Shown: positions 1 through 13,400, counted from the first letter of the stretch. The stretch is 60,000 nt of DNA from Lineus longissimus (GCF_910592395.1 NC_088323.1:1366001-1426000), one strand, 5' to 3'. Numbers and translations are program-made. The notes: a model not told the origin generated them from the sequence alone.

Positions 1-423
1 TATCCATTAGATACCACATTTCCTAAGTCTTTGATAATCGGGAGCAAAACAAGACTTGATGGTTCAGCACTTCACATCAAAGACTCGCTGACACGTCCAA
101 TCTACTACTTACTTTGGTTCGATCGAATTTCAATCATTGGCCGCCTTTGAGCGGAAGACTTTACGGAATGATCTGATCGCGGCAAGATCAAAGAGTTCCC
201 TGGATATTGGCGAAGAGGAGATGGCCAGGGATTGGAGACGTCGAGGATTTCGCCGCAAGAGGTCTCTGCTTGCCCGAAAGAAGCAACTGTGGCGTTACGT
301 CATCAAATAGATCCCTGGCTAGACCATCGGGAGAAGAAGATAAGAGGATTGCAGAGAAGAACCGTTCTTTGGATGACTTTTACCTATCATGCTTGTAACA
401 ACTGACCATTTGACAGAGCTTAC

Positions 424-888
424 CTGTGTTCACTGCTCCGTTCGCAAAGAAAACCTTGATATTCTTTTTCTTGAAACCATGCCTTCGGAACATATTGTAC
501 ATATCATCGATATTTTCCCGATGTCTCGGAAGGCTAGCCTCTCTAGTCCAGCCGCCAGACAGCATGACAGCCTGGTCACAGATCTCAAATACCCGACAGC
601 TGGTATGGATGGTCTCGTGCGTAGTCTCGCATCGCTTTGTATTGTCTCTCAAAGGATTACATATGATTCCTGAAGTCTCATTCAAAGGTCGATAGGTGGG
701 GCATGATGCAAAACCGGGGATGTTATCGCGGCAGACGAGATGTTGTTTTGCATCCGGGTCTTCCGGTAGACTCACGTGCGGCAGGAAGTTGATCTCGCAT
801 CTTTTGGCAAAGTTTCTCCGCCGCTTGCGACGTTCTAAGGCATTTTTACATCGTTTCTTTATTGCCAATGTTAAACATTCACCATAAC
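424..888 (-). CDS. Coding exon 2 of the secreted Cys-rich protein gene
   Basis: The acceptor TTTTCTCTTCAG precedes base 888 and the donor ACACAG|GTAAGC follows base 424 (phase 1 to phase 1). The frame encodes GYGEC, a basic patch, about ten further cysteines, one NxT-type site (NETS), and the segment that resembles the start of a C13/caspase-like fold. The exon downstream of base 424 is not convincingly found. A stretch at about 266-116 has splice-like ends, but its translation does not look like a continuation. Confidence 0.75.
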
Positions 889-3800
889 CTGAAGAGAAAA
901 AAGGAAAAGAAGATTGAGTTATGATGTTCTTACGCTGTCATTTTGTCTCACATGAAAGATAAAACTCTAAGAATCACAGTTTTGACGAGAAGAGCAACAT
1001 ATGGCCCTCACATTGGCGTGTTGGTACTGATTCCTTCGACATTTTGAGCGATCAACAGCTTTTGGTATAGTAAACCTACTTTGCTATTATTTCTTTGTTT
1101 TCCACTTCGCCGTAACAATTGTTTTTCTCGAAACTGTTCAGAAGACCCGTTTTACTGGCATAGTTTTGACGTCCTTGCCTAACAACACGAGGAATGTCTC
1201 CTGAATAATTCCACATCGTACTGTTTGTTTGCTAGTTCGCTTCCATTGTTTTCTTATGTGGTCAGATTCACACGGTTGTCCCTTTGGTCGAGACCGCTAA
1301 TGGTTAATCAAATACTTAAACCAAGTCAACATTTTTAAATCGTGTCATTCTATCCCCGCGTAACAAACGCCACTTCGCAAACACACGAACGCGCGCGTCT
1401 CCACCAATGTGTGAATTAGAAGAAATCACGAGTGGTATTTCATTATTTCAATTGGTTGATAGAGAAATGGGCCAATTCTTGCCTCTGAATAGAAGTTAAA
1501 CTCCACGCCACATATTGCTTCAAAACCGCCGTTGGGCAGCTTTTTAGGGACGAGACGACACGATGTCTTAGAATTCAGGGATTGTAGCTCCTCCTCTTTT
1601 TTCAGCCTTCATTTTAGCTCCTCTTTTTTCAGCCTTCATTTTAGCAACCAAGTGACACGTTTATCTTTTTACCAGACTGTGTGGTTCGTTCATCTCCGAG
1701 GCCAGACAAGGTCGCACGACCTGCACAGTCTGTTTGAGAATGTGCCAACAAAAAAGAAGTAGTTCATCTGACCTTATCCGCAATACACGATTAGAACAAA
1801 TATCGGGCACTTTTTTGTCTATTATACTGCCGTAAAAATCATTGCGAGCAAAAAAGGCAGGGTTTATCAGGCTAAAAGTGCATTGCTACACCTCGAGGGA
1901 GGAGGCTGCAATCAGCAGCCATAGCTCAGAGCAGAACTCGGCCAACATGTCAACAAGAATCCACAGAAGACCATCATGAATTCAATTAGCTTTTCAAGCT
2001 GTTTGGAGAACGATGGCAGTCGGTTAAAAGCCGCCCCAAGTCGCCGCAGAAGTGGATACAACTGTCAACAAAATTCCCCCAGAAGTGGTCGGGATGCTTT
2101 CCGCTAAAAGGAGATTTACATTGCTATCGCACGCCACTCGAACATCAAAGGATGCCGCCTACCATCAAATACCAATCGACATCATGTCCGATGTGGGATT
2201 TGAACGATTCTTCTGTCACTGATCGGAGCATTGGTAGCCTCCCTAGCTATTTGAATGCGTATCGACGGACCATGATGAATACCGGTTTTGGAGATTGTCG
2301 AGTAACTGCGGATGATTGGGTGACTGTATTCATGCGATATTGAGTGACGTTGGTTCCGATGTGTGAACACTCAAACACCTGCTATTGGGGCCGGGGAACT
2401 AGAGATAGGTCGATGAGACCTGCACCGGGTGGACAGTTATGACCAGATAAAGCAACTTCTTTGTAAAGGGATTATCCCTCTGCAATCAATTAACTTCAGA
2501 ACCATTGCTGGTAATGGACAGTTGAGTTAATATTTTAAAGATGAAGATCTTCTCCGCACTCTCTTCAATCAGTTCTCGGCCGGAATGCGAACGATTTAAT
2601 AGCTATCTCACGTATGCGGTTACTAGGCTCAACGTCACTCATATTATCTCAGCTTCATGTTGCAAATAGCTCCAGATTGTCATAAATAACAAAATAACTG
2701 CACGATGTGATAATACACCACCCAACGCCTGTTGATCAACAAAGGAAATCTGTCAAAACTTCAAGCATAGTTGGCATGCCCAAGAGCACTGAAACTTTCT
2801 TATACCACTATATATGATTTGGACGTCAGCCGTATTCTCCCAAGGAGCATTCTCAAACAATGTTACATCAGATGGAATTTGAACCCAAGAGCACATGTTC
2901 TCCATACTCCAAAAATACCCCTGAAAGCAGCAGTACCCTCCCATCCTATACCCAAGAATACTCGCACCTCATGGTCATCTGGCATACCAACTTTACCACA
3001 TCCCGGGAAGAATCACAAGTTACAGTTTAATGATCGACAAACGTTAACATGGCGTTATCAGGTTATAGTTCGATCAGTTCTCCTAGCATTCCGATATCAG
3101 TGACTATGGTCGATATGGTAGAAAGAATGCGGAAAGTTTACACTTTTACATGCCTTTCTAGCTATCTTTCCAATAGAGGTTTCTGCCTCGCCCTACTCCG
3201 GAATATAACGCCGAAAAATCCAAGTCTCTGCAATGTGATGATGTTGTTACTTGGCATTGGACCCAGAGGTGATGTTCCCGATTATCAGGTTTTACTTCTT
3301 ATACTTCAGTAGCGTGAGAGTTGTCACTGTTACCAACCAAAGAGGTTGGACTGATGATAAAGGCCTTATGTGACGTCCGTGCCTCCCTGTCACAGAGAGG
3401 ACTAACTAAGTAAGTCAATGTAAGTCACAGTGGACTCTGCTTCGAAGTCCTCCATCGGTTTCTATCCCTTCGAGATGACTAATCATCACGTTTTCCAGAG
3501 TCTACGAATTTGGCATCAAGAAGAGTAAAAAGATTATCGAACAATGTTCTGCAGTGTCAGTGGGTACCTGGACCCACCTCACATTGCCTTATGGTCATTG
3601 ACATACCAACGCATAATCACCATGACTGCATCCCAAGAGGAATAACACGTTAACATTTTGATGAATGGTTAATGATAATAAGAAGAACCATACCATGTTC
3701 TATTATTTTATCCCATTCTCACGCATCATGTAGCTGGCTTTGAATTGGGAGCATGTCATAAGTGCAACAATAATGTTCTTCTTTTTGTTACTTACAAGGT

Positions 3801-4871
3801 GAAATGTAATAAGGCTAGGAATTTATAGCGGCGTAATAAATTGATGATAAGGCTCATTATATTAGTTATAGTTATTTAGATGACTAAGCAGACAGAACAG
3901 TTTGAATGCACGACAAAGAAGATCAAAAGAAGAAGATTTGAAGTCTGGCTTTTTGATGCAGCGAAGGGATACCAGGTTAATGGTGAATGAATGAGAATCA
4001 TACGCTAATTTGTATTGGCGGCTGGCATATCAAGAACAGAAGCAACAGGTAGCTTATGGTTGTATTGGCGGTTAAAACTGAGGCAACAGGTTGCATCGTT
4101 TATGCAGACGATCTTTCCAGCGAATCATCATGATGTCGGGGTTGATTCAATGTAGCCAATGCCAGTGTGTTCAATCTCCAATAACGATATCAACATGCTT
4201 TCTATTCTCCACCATAAAATCATTATTACCTTTTTCCTCTCTGCAACATGCCTGTCCTTGAGAGAAAGAAGCATCAAACCATACCTATCTCTAGGTCAGA
4301 GATCAAGTCATGTCTGACGAAACCACATGCCAGCGCTTCCCTGGCATCTACAGAATCTGTGCGTTCCATAAGGGTGATCTAACACTGCGTTTCACCACTA
4401 TCAAAAATAAAATACTAACTTACCTAAATATTGCCCTCCTTCTACTTCGCACACCATTTTAGTGATTCTTAAATCCACGAAAAACACGGTCACCAAGTGT
4501 CCGAAATTGGCATCGGGGTACGGATCGACGACAAGGACGGCGTCGTGACTCCCCGCCTTGGACAGTCCCCCGTCTGGCAATACGGAGTCGTAGCGTCCTA
4601 AACTGGTTGGCTCGGCAATATAAATGTTCATTTGAGATTTATCCAGAGATGTCACGTACTGACACTCTTTCGTTGTGGTGAAGAACACTTCGGAGCAGTC
4701 AATGCTATGGACATATCTATAGGCTGCGTCCGCCCAACGAGTCACTTTGGAGGTATAGTGTCCCGTCCGGTCTAACGGTTGCTTCGTCGTGTTGTCATCG
4801 TTGTGTATCACGCTTATCACCAAACAAATATGAAAGGAACTCACAAGGAAAGTCTGTAACCGTACCATCAT
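424..4871 (-). CDS. Secreted cysteine-rich protein gene, 5' part (peptidase C13/caspase-fold-like segment?)
   Basis: This is a two-exon partial gene model, with coding exons at 4871-4424 and 888-424. It starts at an ATG in ACCATG context and opens with a signal-peptide-like stretch (MMVRLQTFLVSSFHICLVIS). At least 304 residues follow, and the gene then leaves the window on the left. Exon 1 ends in phase 1 at a GTAAGT donor and exon 2 begins in phase 1 after TTTTCTCTTCAG, so the join is in frame across a 3.5-kb intron. Residues about 150-250 are Cys-rich with a basic patch (RRKRRRNF). Residues about 256-301 carry AVMLSGGW, a conserved-looking helix (NIDDMYNMFRRHGF) and NIKVFFANGA. This strand-helix-strand layout recalls the start of clan CD (legumain C13/caspase) folds. 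The catalytic His and Cys would lie beyond the window, so function is unproven. I am confident the gene is real and unsure of its family. Confidence 0.72.
1591..1644. repeat. Exact 27-bp tandem duplication
   Basis: Two identical 27-bp units starting CTCCTCTTTTTTCAGCC lie head to tail. The pyrimidine-rich unit contains an acceptor-like CTTTTTTCAG on the plus strand, but no plus-strand exon is evident. Confidence 0.9.
4008..4085. repeat. Imperfect tandem duplication
   Basis: The plus strand repeats TGTATTGGCGG followed by GAAGCAACAGGT / GAGGCAACAGGT with about 45 bp between equivalent points. It is intronic and small. Confidence 0.55.
4424..4871 (-). CDS. Coding exon 1 of the secreted Cys-rich protein gene
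   Basis: The exon holds a predicted signal peptide, then a region with SLDKSQMNIYIAEP, a DAVLVVDPYPDANFGHLV block and VFFVDL, ending at GGQYLG. The frame stays open upstream to about 5048, but the hydrophobic leader right after the double ATG at 4871/4868 decides the start. The donor is TTTAG|GTAAGT (exon base 4424, phase 1). Confidence 0.72.
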
Positions 4872-5049
4872 GGTAGTTTGTATATGTTGCCACATCTTGT
4901 CTCGATTGGATGTGTCGTCTGCGTATTCGATTCTCACTCTGAGCGTTCCATTCACGCGAACTAGTTTTGTGTCCCCGCCTGGGCGCTCTTGAGCCAATCG
5001 GCTCCGTTCGGCCTTTTTACTCCTGAATTGGCTGACTAATCCGCACAGT

Positions 5050-8000
5050 CAAACAGCGTTCATGGAAACCTTTAAGTCAACGGCGGAGGGAAATCAAAGG
5101 GTATCGCCGCCCTGGGACATCCTTTCCAACAGAATACTATCACCTTCAATGGTTGGTCTTAACTGATTGATTTGATTATTAGAAGTAAGGCTAGGCCAGT
5201 AGCAACCTGCTGCGCCGACTTGTGAATCATGGTAAAGAAATATTGGAGAGAGTTGCTGGCACTGCACGAGTCCAATTACTCCAGAAATGGTAAAATCGTT
5301 AAGGGAAAACTACACAAAGTTGAATAAACTTTTCAAATAGAATTTGAATTAGACTGCAAAATGATCGCATTTTCTTCATACTATTCTGCAAAAAATCGAA
5401 AGTTATGATATTGCAGTTGCAAAGACAGACTTAACAAACATGTACATGGCAATATCTGTTGAGCTGGATCGGTAACTTGGACAGATGGTTAAGTAACTCA
5501 GCGAGTACGTGCAAGTACATGTATTGGTAAAATAGTGTAGTGCATGTACCTTCTCACTTAGCCCAAGTCAGCATTTCAATTTACACAGCGGATTTTGAAC
5601 ATTCTGCGGCAAGTAAGCGTGGAATGAACAGCGACATGAAGCCGTGCTCGATTCCATTCTGGTAGAACTGAAAACCCACTACTTCTGGTGTTCTGCTGCA
5701 CTGCTTTCAGGACTATTGTACCATTGAGACAGACGGCCCGAGACATTATCGAATTTTCAATTTGTGTTGGCGGGACTTCCATAGCTTCAGTTAACGTTTG
5801 GTCACGAAGGAACAGTTTCTTGGCGTTAGTCAGGTAATTAGCAGGCTTATTTATGTCTCGTATTTTACCTGTTGTATCTACAAACGCGCTGATGGTGTCG
5901 AAAGCCACTAATCTTCCGTTAATAACTACTGGGAAGAGCGCGATGGGGTATTTTTGGTGAAATGACATGATTGGCGATGACACAACCCCGAAATTATGCC
6001 AAAAAGTGGTTCTTTCTCAGAAAAGAATGTGTTTCGCTTCTCGTTGCAAAACACTTGTCAGAGATGTGTGAAGGGCCACTATTCAACTATTAACACTGTC
6101 TCTTTTTGGTATTAGAGAAGTTTAGAAGTCGTCGATGATGCCTGTCCTTGATATGGCACCATTATATATCATATCTGCATATTCTGTCGAACATATTTGA
6201 AATAAAAGAGATTGCGAAAGTTTCATTCAGAACCGTCAATTACCGTGGCGATGTAGAAAATACGTAGAAGGCGTTTATCTCTTCCAAATAACCAGAAACG
6301 TGGTTCTGATGATCTCTCACTATGACGACGTTGTACATGTAAATCGAAGTTACTTTTGAAAGGGCTTCTTTTTGATTTTTCAGGTTTATGAATAAAAAGA
6401 TGAGCTTGATATGAGTTAGCTCATCGCTTGCAACATTTTCTAGCGAAAATGGAATCATCTACAGTGTAAACGACTGATGACGATAACTGATAACAAAAGT
6501 AGAGCAGATCTTTGAAGAAGGACGCTATCAAACAACAACATGTGAAGCATAATATTTGGATTCTTTGTAATAACAATGTGTTATTCATAGGAAAGTATGA
6601 TTTTTATCTTTCTAACATATCACACGATCATCAGAAATATCATTTATAATTCACACGCCTATTATTTCTCCTATCAATCTCCTGAGACCACCAGCCTGAG
6701 CTTTCAAATTGTCTCCGGCAAGCGCTTAGGAAAATATTGTGCCCGACTTGACGTTCATTCAAGGAAATTACAACAAACCACTGGTGTTTGTCAAAGCAAA
6801 TTGTCCTTTAATCGTTTAATCACCGGGCTAAGCAACCACAAAAATCCATAAAGTGCCGCCCTACCACCAGGCTTGCGGACGAGAGGCCCAAGGGTTGCTT
6901 CGGCACGAGCGGATCGAGTTGTAAGTTTGGACTGGTCAAAGGGGCCGCCCTATTTAACTATTAAACTCATTATTGGATGATTGGTGGCGACAAAGCAAAA
7001 GCAACAATATGCAAAAAAGATGATAAGACTAGTCCAAAGCAAAGCGTACTGAAGGCTTTGACTCTATCCCACGCTTGAAGAGTGTGAACTCCGGACGCAG
7101 AGGATTAGCCAGTGTTTCAAGTGTTTCTTCCCGTATAAGAGAACACGCAGAAGCGGAAACACTGAAAGATCATGACCAGGCACCAACACCGGTGTTCTTT
7201 TGATGTTCGTAGCAATTAGATGGGCAATATCTTTCGTTGTAGTACAATGGAGTCTACTTTCATGGAAGCTTTCACAAGGCTTAGTAGTGGAGAGCCTGAT
7301 CTAATCCCACTGAAGCCGCTCCCCTCGGTTCCTGAGTCAATTTCTAGGGCCGGGTCGCGGAATTCGCTGTAGGTCTCTCACTGTACAAAGGTTGAAATCA
7401 GACAGCGAGTCTCGTAGCTTTGTAGGTGGTTTAAGATTTTAGACCTAAAAGTGTACTCCCAGTATGAGTTCATAATGATACCTCACGAATAAAGAATTTT
7501 GAGATTAAAGGGTTGAAGATTTTAGCTAACACAAATATGGACCCCTTGACGTTTTTCGTCAGCGAAAATCAATCCATAGGTCTTTCGATGTCTCAAAAAC
7601 TCCTTTTTTTGTTCATTGTGCCGAAGTACTCTAAGGGGTGTCTATTTTGTGTTGGCAGAGAGCTCAAAACCTTTTATTTCGAAGAGTTATCTATCAACAA
7701 ACATTATTCAATAAAGAGTCGAGGCCAATTTTGTTGTTTAGTATGGCGCCATATTCTCATTGCCAAAAGACTGTACTGGCCTGTTACTCGTCGAACCTCC
7801 AAGTTCGTGGTGTTTCACAAACTTCCGTCTCTCTGCAGTATCTCAACATGATGTTTCCCCATTCATAAATTTTATTCATCTATCGCACGAGTAGTAAACA
7901 TTACTATTCTGCACTTAATGACCGAGGGAACTGGGACCATGGGTGTGGAGTTAATGGTATTGAAAATATAGTAATCACGCGCACTGCTAAAGAAATGCTT

Positions 8001-10150
8001 TTTTGAGCAAAATATTTTGAATATGATTTATTATGATAGGGCAATGAACAGGTCGAATAGGAATTGTTCGCTTAATGAACTGTACCAATTTAATGTGACC
8101 TATGGACAGAGAGATCAAGAAGAAATTCGTGTAGTCTTGGAAGCCAAAATTTACAGCGGTGTCGATATTCCCTTACATCTTTAATACCGCCTTTGATGAC
8201 ATAATTGCGTTATTATGATCCCCGATTATGATTGGAAAAGCGGATATAAAATCATTTTCGTTGATAGCATACGAAGGAAGCACATCTAGAAAGAACCATA
8301 ACGTATATGCCTCCATATTTTAGTCACAAAATAATGCATTTAAGCCCTAAAACCGCAGATTTTCAGCATTAATTTTACTGTTGTCACGATCGCCAAACAA
8401 CGTTAAACCTCGTAAAATCTCGTTATCGGATCAATTTCATGATTTCGATCGGAGATAAAACATCAAAGGGATAGTCATTGGGAATTGTTGTAAAGTCAAG
8501 GACGAGGGGCATGGTGTTATCACGTAAAAACCACCCGAACATAAACACGAAAGGTGTTGATGTTATACGCCGCAGTTAATGAAATTAAGTTGAATCGGTG
8601 GCAATAAAAGTTAAAGACGTATTGAACAGATTTGGACAAAGACGGGCGCGGAATTTCGTTCCGGCGCTCAACAAAATATTCCTGAATACAAGACTTGCAA
8701 AATACTACGATTTCTGAGAAAAATTCCACATGTCCTTGTTTATTTGCGAATGAATGAACAAGGAATTCTTTTCGATTGTGGCGATCTTTAAAGGATAATT
8801 AGGACAGTGAAAAACATGAAAAGAGAATATTTCCAAAAGCAAAAACTCGTTGAGATTTCACCTTTCATATAAATGAAAGATCGTGAAAAAAAAGACCTGT
8901 GGAATATATCGTTTAAACGACAACCCTGCGAAACTGCGATATCCATTGGGAAATAATCTCAACCGAACCGTATTGCACTCAATAACCCCGTAATAGCACT
9001 CGTAACTCAAATTAGAATATTAAATATCTTTATATTGCTACAGTTCCAAGTTCCAGTTACTATAAGTGTTATGGGTGCGCGTGTTATTGTAGTGGCTTTC
9101 TTACTACTTACAACTGATAAATTTGACTTGATCCCGGTATGAATATGCATGTACTCCATGAAAATTTGATACGTGCAGCTGGTTATTCATTTAATAAAGT
9201 TATAAAACCATCTAATATACTTCATAAACCCGGAACCCTGCAGAACATGGGGGACAACGGTTTCCTAATTTTGCATTAACTTTGGCCGGCAAGTTCATCC
9301 GGATAGGGTTCAAATTTCCAAAGGATGAGAGAGAGAGGCGTGAGTCAAGTTTGATACTGAGGCCAACTTCAATCTGGTCCGACTTCAGCTCCAGGCAGTT
9401 TGCGGGTGCTTGAGGGAATTGAGGCGGCTCGCGCTAAAAGCTTAACCCACCTTTAAACTAAATGTATTCTGTCCTTGTAATCAATATCGTTTGCAATGGG
9501 AATATCTATGCCACTTCTGCCACTTTTTGGCTTTGTTTTGGATAGGATTTATGGAGCTGCCATGGGTTTCGATTCACCATGAATATCGTCATATAAAGCA
9601 TAAAAAGCACCCTTTAATAGTGTATATATCTCATAAAACGCTGCAAGCACTTCTAAAAGCGATTTGCCTTTGCCCTACAAAGAACACACGCACCACAAAC
9701 GCAACTACATCAAAGTTTCTTCTTTTGGGTAGCTATAAAACCAGAACTTTCCCGGCTTCATTAACTCATCAAACACCACTCTTTCGTTTCTTCTCATGCC
9801 ACGCTTTATATCGAACCTTCTATGCTTCGTTTAATCTAATCAAATTAAATTATATGTTAGAAGCCGGCGATTCTAATTGAATGTTTCAATCAAACCCCTT
9901 GCTTAAATATCTCTTCAAAGACATCAAACTGCGTTTGCGTTTTGTTATTCGTTTTACCTGTCTTTGGTTAACTATTAAAGTGATATCCCTAAGCTATCTA
10001 TTGCTTGCTCCCCAAGATGACAGTCTGTTAGTTATCCACTAAACTCCACATCAAAGGGAGCCAACACAAAGACAAGAGGAACCATCTCAAAGTGCATTCT
10101 CGTGTTTGGAAAATTCAATCAGAAATTGTAGCCTTTGAAGGGTTCAGAGT
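5050..10150. other. Intergenic, no gene seen
   Basis: The sequence is AT-rich with only chance-length ORFs (the longest is about 135 codons at 5576-5983, minus). I found no splice-bounded coding block, RNA gene or clear repeat array. A promoter for the secreted-protein gene should lie just right of 4.9-5.1 kb, but no core element is obvious. Confidence 0.5.
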
Positions 10151-10159
10151 AGTTATTGC

Positions 10160-10260
10160 GCGCAAACGGGGATATAGTGGTTAAGGCTAGTCGAACCGGG
10201 ATGTCAGACACTGGTCGTGAGTTCGATTCCATCCTGTTGAGATCAGTGGTCATCTTTAAG
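10160..10260 (+). repeat. tRNA-derived SINE-like element
   Basis: A Pol III box A-like TAGTGGTTAAGG (10175-10186) is followed about 33 bp later by a box B-like GAGTTCGATTCC (10219-10230). This order and spacing fit a tRNA-derived SINE head. The remaining arms do not fold as a clean tRNA, so a functional tRNA is unlikely. The tail and target-site duplications were not defined. Confidence 0.5.
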
Positions 10261-10399
10261 CACATGAACATATGGAGGCTTTTTGCTATGTTACCTTCAG
10301 TTTACTCGAATACTTACCTCAACCGTACGCCTAAATCAAGTAGTAAAAGGCAGTTTGCTTTACTTTTATGATATCTTTTACCTTGCATCGATGTCAAGG

Positions 10400-12170
10400 G
10401 TCGGCGCCTCGACCAGACAAAAACATGACAGGGAACCTCAGCCAAACGCCTAGCATACGTCCCGGGACATGCATCTGGTATACCCTTTTCTACCCAAAGT
10501 GTCCACTGCCTTCAAGTCTCGTCATGGTCTAGATCAAAGGGCCCCGCCAATCTACAGGTGGTAGGTGATGATTATGCCCACCCTTTGATGTTCGCCGCCA
10601 GGTATTGTTTTCCATTAGATCAGCGAAGAATAGGCAGGTTAACATCGCAGTATGGCTCCACATGGACACAAAGTTCACGATTAAGAAACACACGAATTAA
10701 AACCGATTTCATTAGCGCGCGAATAGCGACAAATATTGGACTTTTATGCGTTTAATTGGTCGCCGAAAGACTTAAGTGAAATTCTAGTGGTGCCAGTGGG
10801 GGTTGATTATAATCGCAGCAGGTATGGGACAACATGTTTTGGTGGCTGGGGATTAGGTGTGTGAATGTCGGGGAGGGGCTGGGCTACAAGTGGGAACAAG
10901 CACGCGACTCACAGGGAGGTTTGGCGGCGCGACGTTCCCACACAATACGCCTCTAATTCCGACTGATCGAGGTGTTGGAGGGCATAAAGTTGTCTCGGAA
11001 CTTTGAGAGTTCTGTGGGAGGCAGTTTTTAATTGGTTAATTCAAGCTTGTCGACTTTTGAGAGCGCGCTTTTTGTCCAGGAACTGCCCAGCATATAGAGT
11101 GTAGTCACCCACTGACATGTACTGGTTGAAGTAGAACTGGAATAGAACTGGAATAGAAACGAGTGTTTACCATGTCGTCAAAGCGCAGATCACGCTGCTT
11201 TGGTCTGAACTTAGAAACTGAGATCGGCTTCAGCCTTAAAGAAACTCCCTAGGAAAACATAGTCCAACCCTATCAACAGATTTACCGGGACGAATTAAGG
11301 TATACAGACACATGACCGTCAATACTTCGGATAATAGAAGCGCAAATTAGCATCATCTGTCCCCGGGGTACTCTATCCACAAAGGACATATAAACTGTTA
11401 CACCGGATTGCGAAAACTCATTAGTAAACTTTTGAACAAAATACCAATCAACGATATCTCCTGGCGACCAGCCACGATCAACAGGCTTCCAAGAGCTTCA
11501 CGTTATCGTTTACCAGGAATTCGTCAGCGAAAATCTCCAAAATTTCAAAAATAGCTCAGAAGACGATTCATAGCTGCAGACAAATTGCCATGAATCAACC
11601 CGTTAACGGTTAATTAATGGACCAGCGACAACATACCGGCATCACCAATTTGTCAATGATTTGCACGGGATATGAGTCAAATTGCCCAAGAATATCGCCA
11701 TTACATGCGTTAAGTAACCCACAGGGGTAATCCTCTGCTCATCTACATTCACACCTTCAGCGCGAAATGGTAGTTAATGACAGATACAATAGTTTAGGGT
11801 ATGTTTATGAGGATAATATAAGAAGCTGCAGAGGTGGATGAATCGTTTTCGAGCGAAAGTAACTTGCTTCAAGGTACATGTATAACTAAAGATGCGATGT
11901 TACGCAATGGGAGATGCATCCTGACTATATCAGGCCATTTCACTCGATACATAGGCTACTTACTCCCTCCCGTAAGGAGAGGTCGTGTTTTAGGCCCTGT
12001 TCACACACTGTAATGCGAATGAAGTAAAGTAGACGTCGGCGTTTGCCTCCAACATCCTCATTTAGTAGTATGACCGTTTTGAATAGAATGACAGCTGACA
12101 GTTGGCCCAACTGCAAAAATTGATCCCCTTAGAACAATTATGGTAGGCTAGCTGCGCGACCCGCTACCCA
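10400..12170. other. Intergenic, no gene seen
   Basis: Only short chance ORFs are present, with no phase-consistent exon pair and no repeat array. Confidence 0.45.
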
Positions 12171-12180
12171 GTTTCCCGGG

Positions 12181-12197
12181 CCCCCCCCCCCCCCCCC
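12181..12197. repeat. Poly-C tract
   Basis: Seventeen consecutive C follow CCCGGG and precede GAAACCCC. The tract can form G-quadruplex/i-motif structures and is also a common place for sequencing length errors. Confidence 0.9.
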
Positions 12198-13324
12198 GAA
12201 ACCCCTCACCTGACGCACGGTGGTTAGGAGGAGGGACGGTGTCAATACCACTGCATCCGGAGTGCAGCTGTATATAGGTCATGCTATGGTCAATGCATGC
12301 ATGACAACGCCACTTCACTGTGGGTTAACGTTGCATATACACGTTACGTTATTATGACTCCGGACCCGGATTAAACCATTACGAGGCATTGCAACCAATA
12401 GGTTGATGAACTGTGCCATAGTCTCTGGATTGTCGATAATGGTTATGACATGTTATGATGCGAGGTGAGAACATTGTCAATATGACTGCTGTCGTCCTGC
12501 TGAAGATCAAAGAGGCCGACAACATGAAGTCCAGAGAAGGCGGAAGATCGTCAAGGTTGGTGAGTTTAGTATGTAATCATGTTTCATTGAATACATCGTA
12601 AGATATCATTCGAAATGTTATGATTATTGCATACTGCTAAACTTAATCCATGCGCTATTAAGTCAAGCAAAGTGCAAGCGTTGAATTAGCTAGCTTGAGC
12701 AGGGGCGAAGGCTGGTCCTAGCCGGGGCGGTCGCCGCAAGGAATATTTGATAATGTAAGGGCTGACATGCATTTTCGGCCTCATCTTGGAATAAGAATTC
12801 AGGACTTTGTCGGTGTTCAAAACATTTTGAGAAGCCGACCCACTTACCCCCAACTATCAACCCCCAGCCTACGCCCCTGAAAACCTTCTTTTTCTTGTAG
12901 TTAAACATTTGTCATAGGTATATTATGTTGCCTTGATTGAAGAAGTCATTCTTGTTCCAAAGGTCACAGGCATTTTGAAGTAGCCTACAGCCTCTAGGAA
13001 TAGTCGGCCAGGAATGAGATTTATATTGCAAGATTATAATATCTCAGTCTCAACTATCGTGGAGTAGGATGATGGGTTGATACGCTAGGACTATAACTTC
13101 AGTGGGCTAAATTTTCTTTCACACCGGGCCCTGGCAGCTTAATCACATCTTAATGGTCTAACGTCGTGAATCACACCTGTTGATCAGCCAAATCGTCACA
13201 AATATTTTCCTGCCACTGACGAGAGCTTAACTTATGACAGTATTCCTGGTAAGCATTGATAATAGTTATAGTCTCTTCTTCTGAAGCCTTTAATTAGAAG
13301 ATGGCCGCCTTCGCGGAAATGTCA

Positions 13325-13400
13325 TTTTATGGTCAAGACGGTAGGATTCGAATGATGAGGGTTTAATAAGGCAGTGCGGTAACTAATACCCTGATTTGTG
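13325..13400 (-). repeat. tRNA-derived SINE-like element, degraded
   Basis: On the minus strand a box A-like TTAGTTACCGCACTG (complement of 13372-13386) precedes a box B-like CATTCGAATCC (complement of 13344-13354) by a tRNA-like distance. The arms are imperfect, so this is called a SINE relic and not a tRNA gene. Confidence 0.42.

Larger units (their letters stand above)
889..4423 (-). other. Intron 1 of the secreted Cys-rich protein gene
   Basis: This 3.5-kb intron is GT...AG on the minus strand. It contains an exact 27-bp tandem duplication (1591-1644), an imperfect duplication around 4008-4085, and two diverged related segments near 2960-3030 and 3580-3660. No other coding block is supported in it. 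Confidence 0.6.

Noticed and set aside
116-266. Possible next exon of the secreted Cys-rich gene (acceptor GGGCAAGCAG, donor CCAAA|GTAAGT)
   Set aside because: Ends look splice-like and the phase fits, but the translation (ILDVSNPWPSPLRQYPG...) lacks the expected fold continuation and codon character.
5576-5983. Minus-strand ORF of 135 codons
   Set aside because: About one ORF of this length is expected by chance in this window. No signal peptide, motif or paired splice sites were seen.
9491-9880. Plus-strand ORF of 129 codons
   Set aside because: Chance-length ORF with no recognisable motif and no splice context.
10160-10260. Functional tRNA gene
   Set aside because: Box A and box B are present, but acceptor, D and anticodon stems do not pair properly; a SINE head fits better.
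12490-12560. Plus-strand ATG followed by about 20 coding-like codons and a GTGAGT donor
   Set aside because: No second exon in phase was found downstream, so a single short block is not enough.
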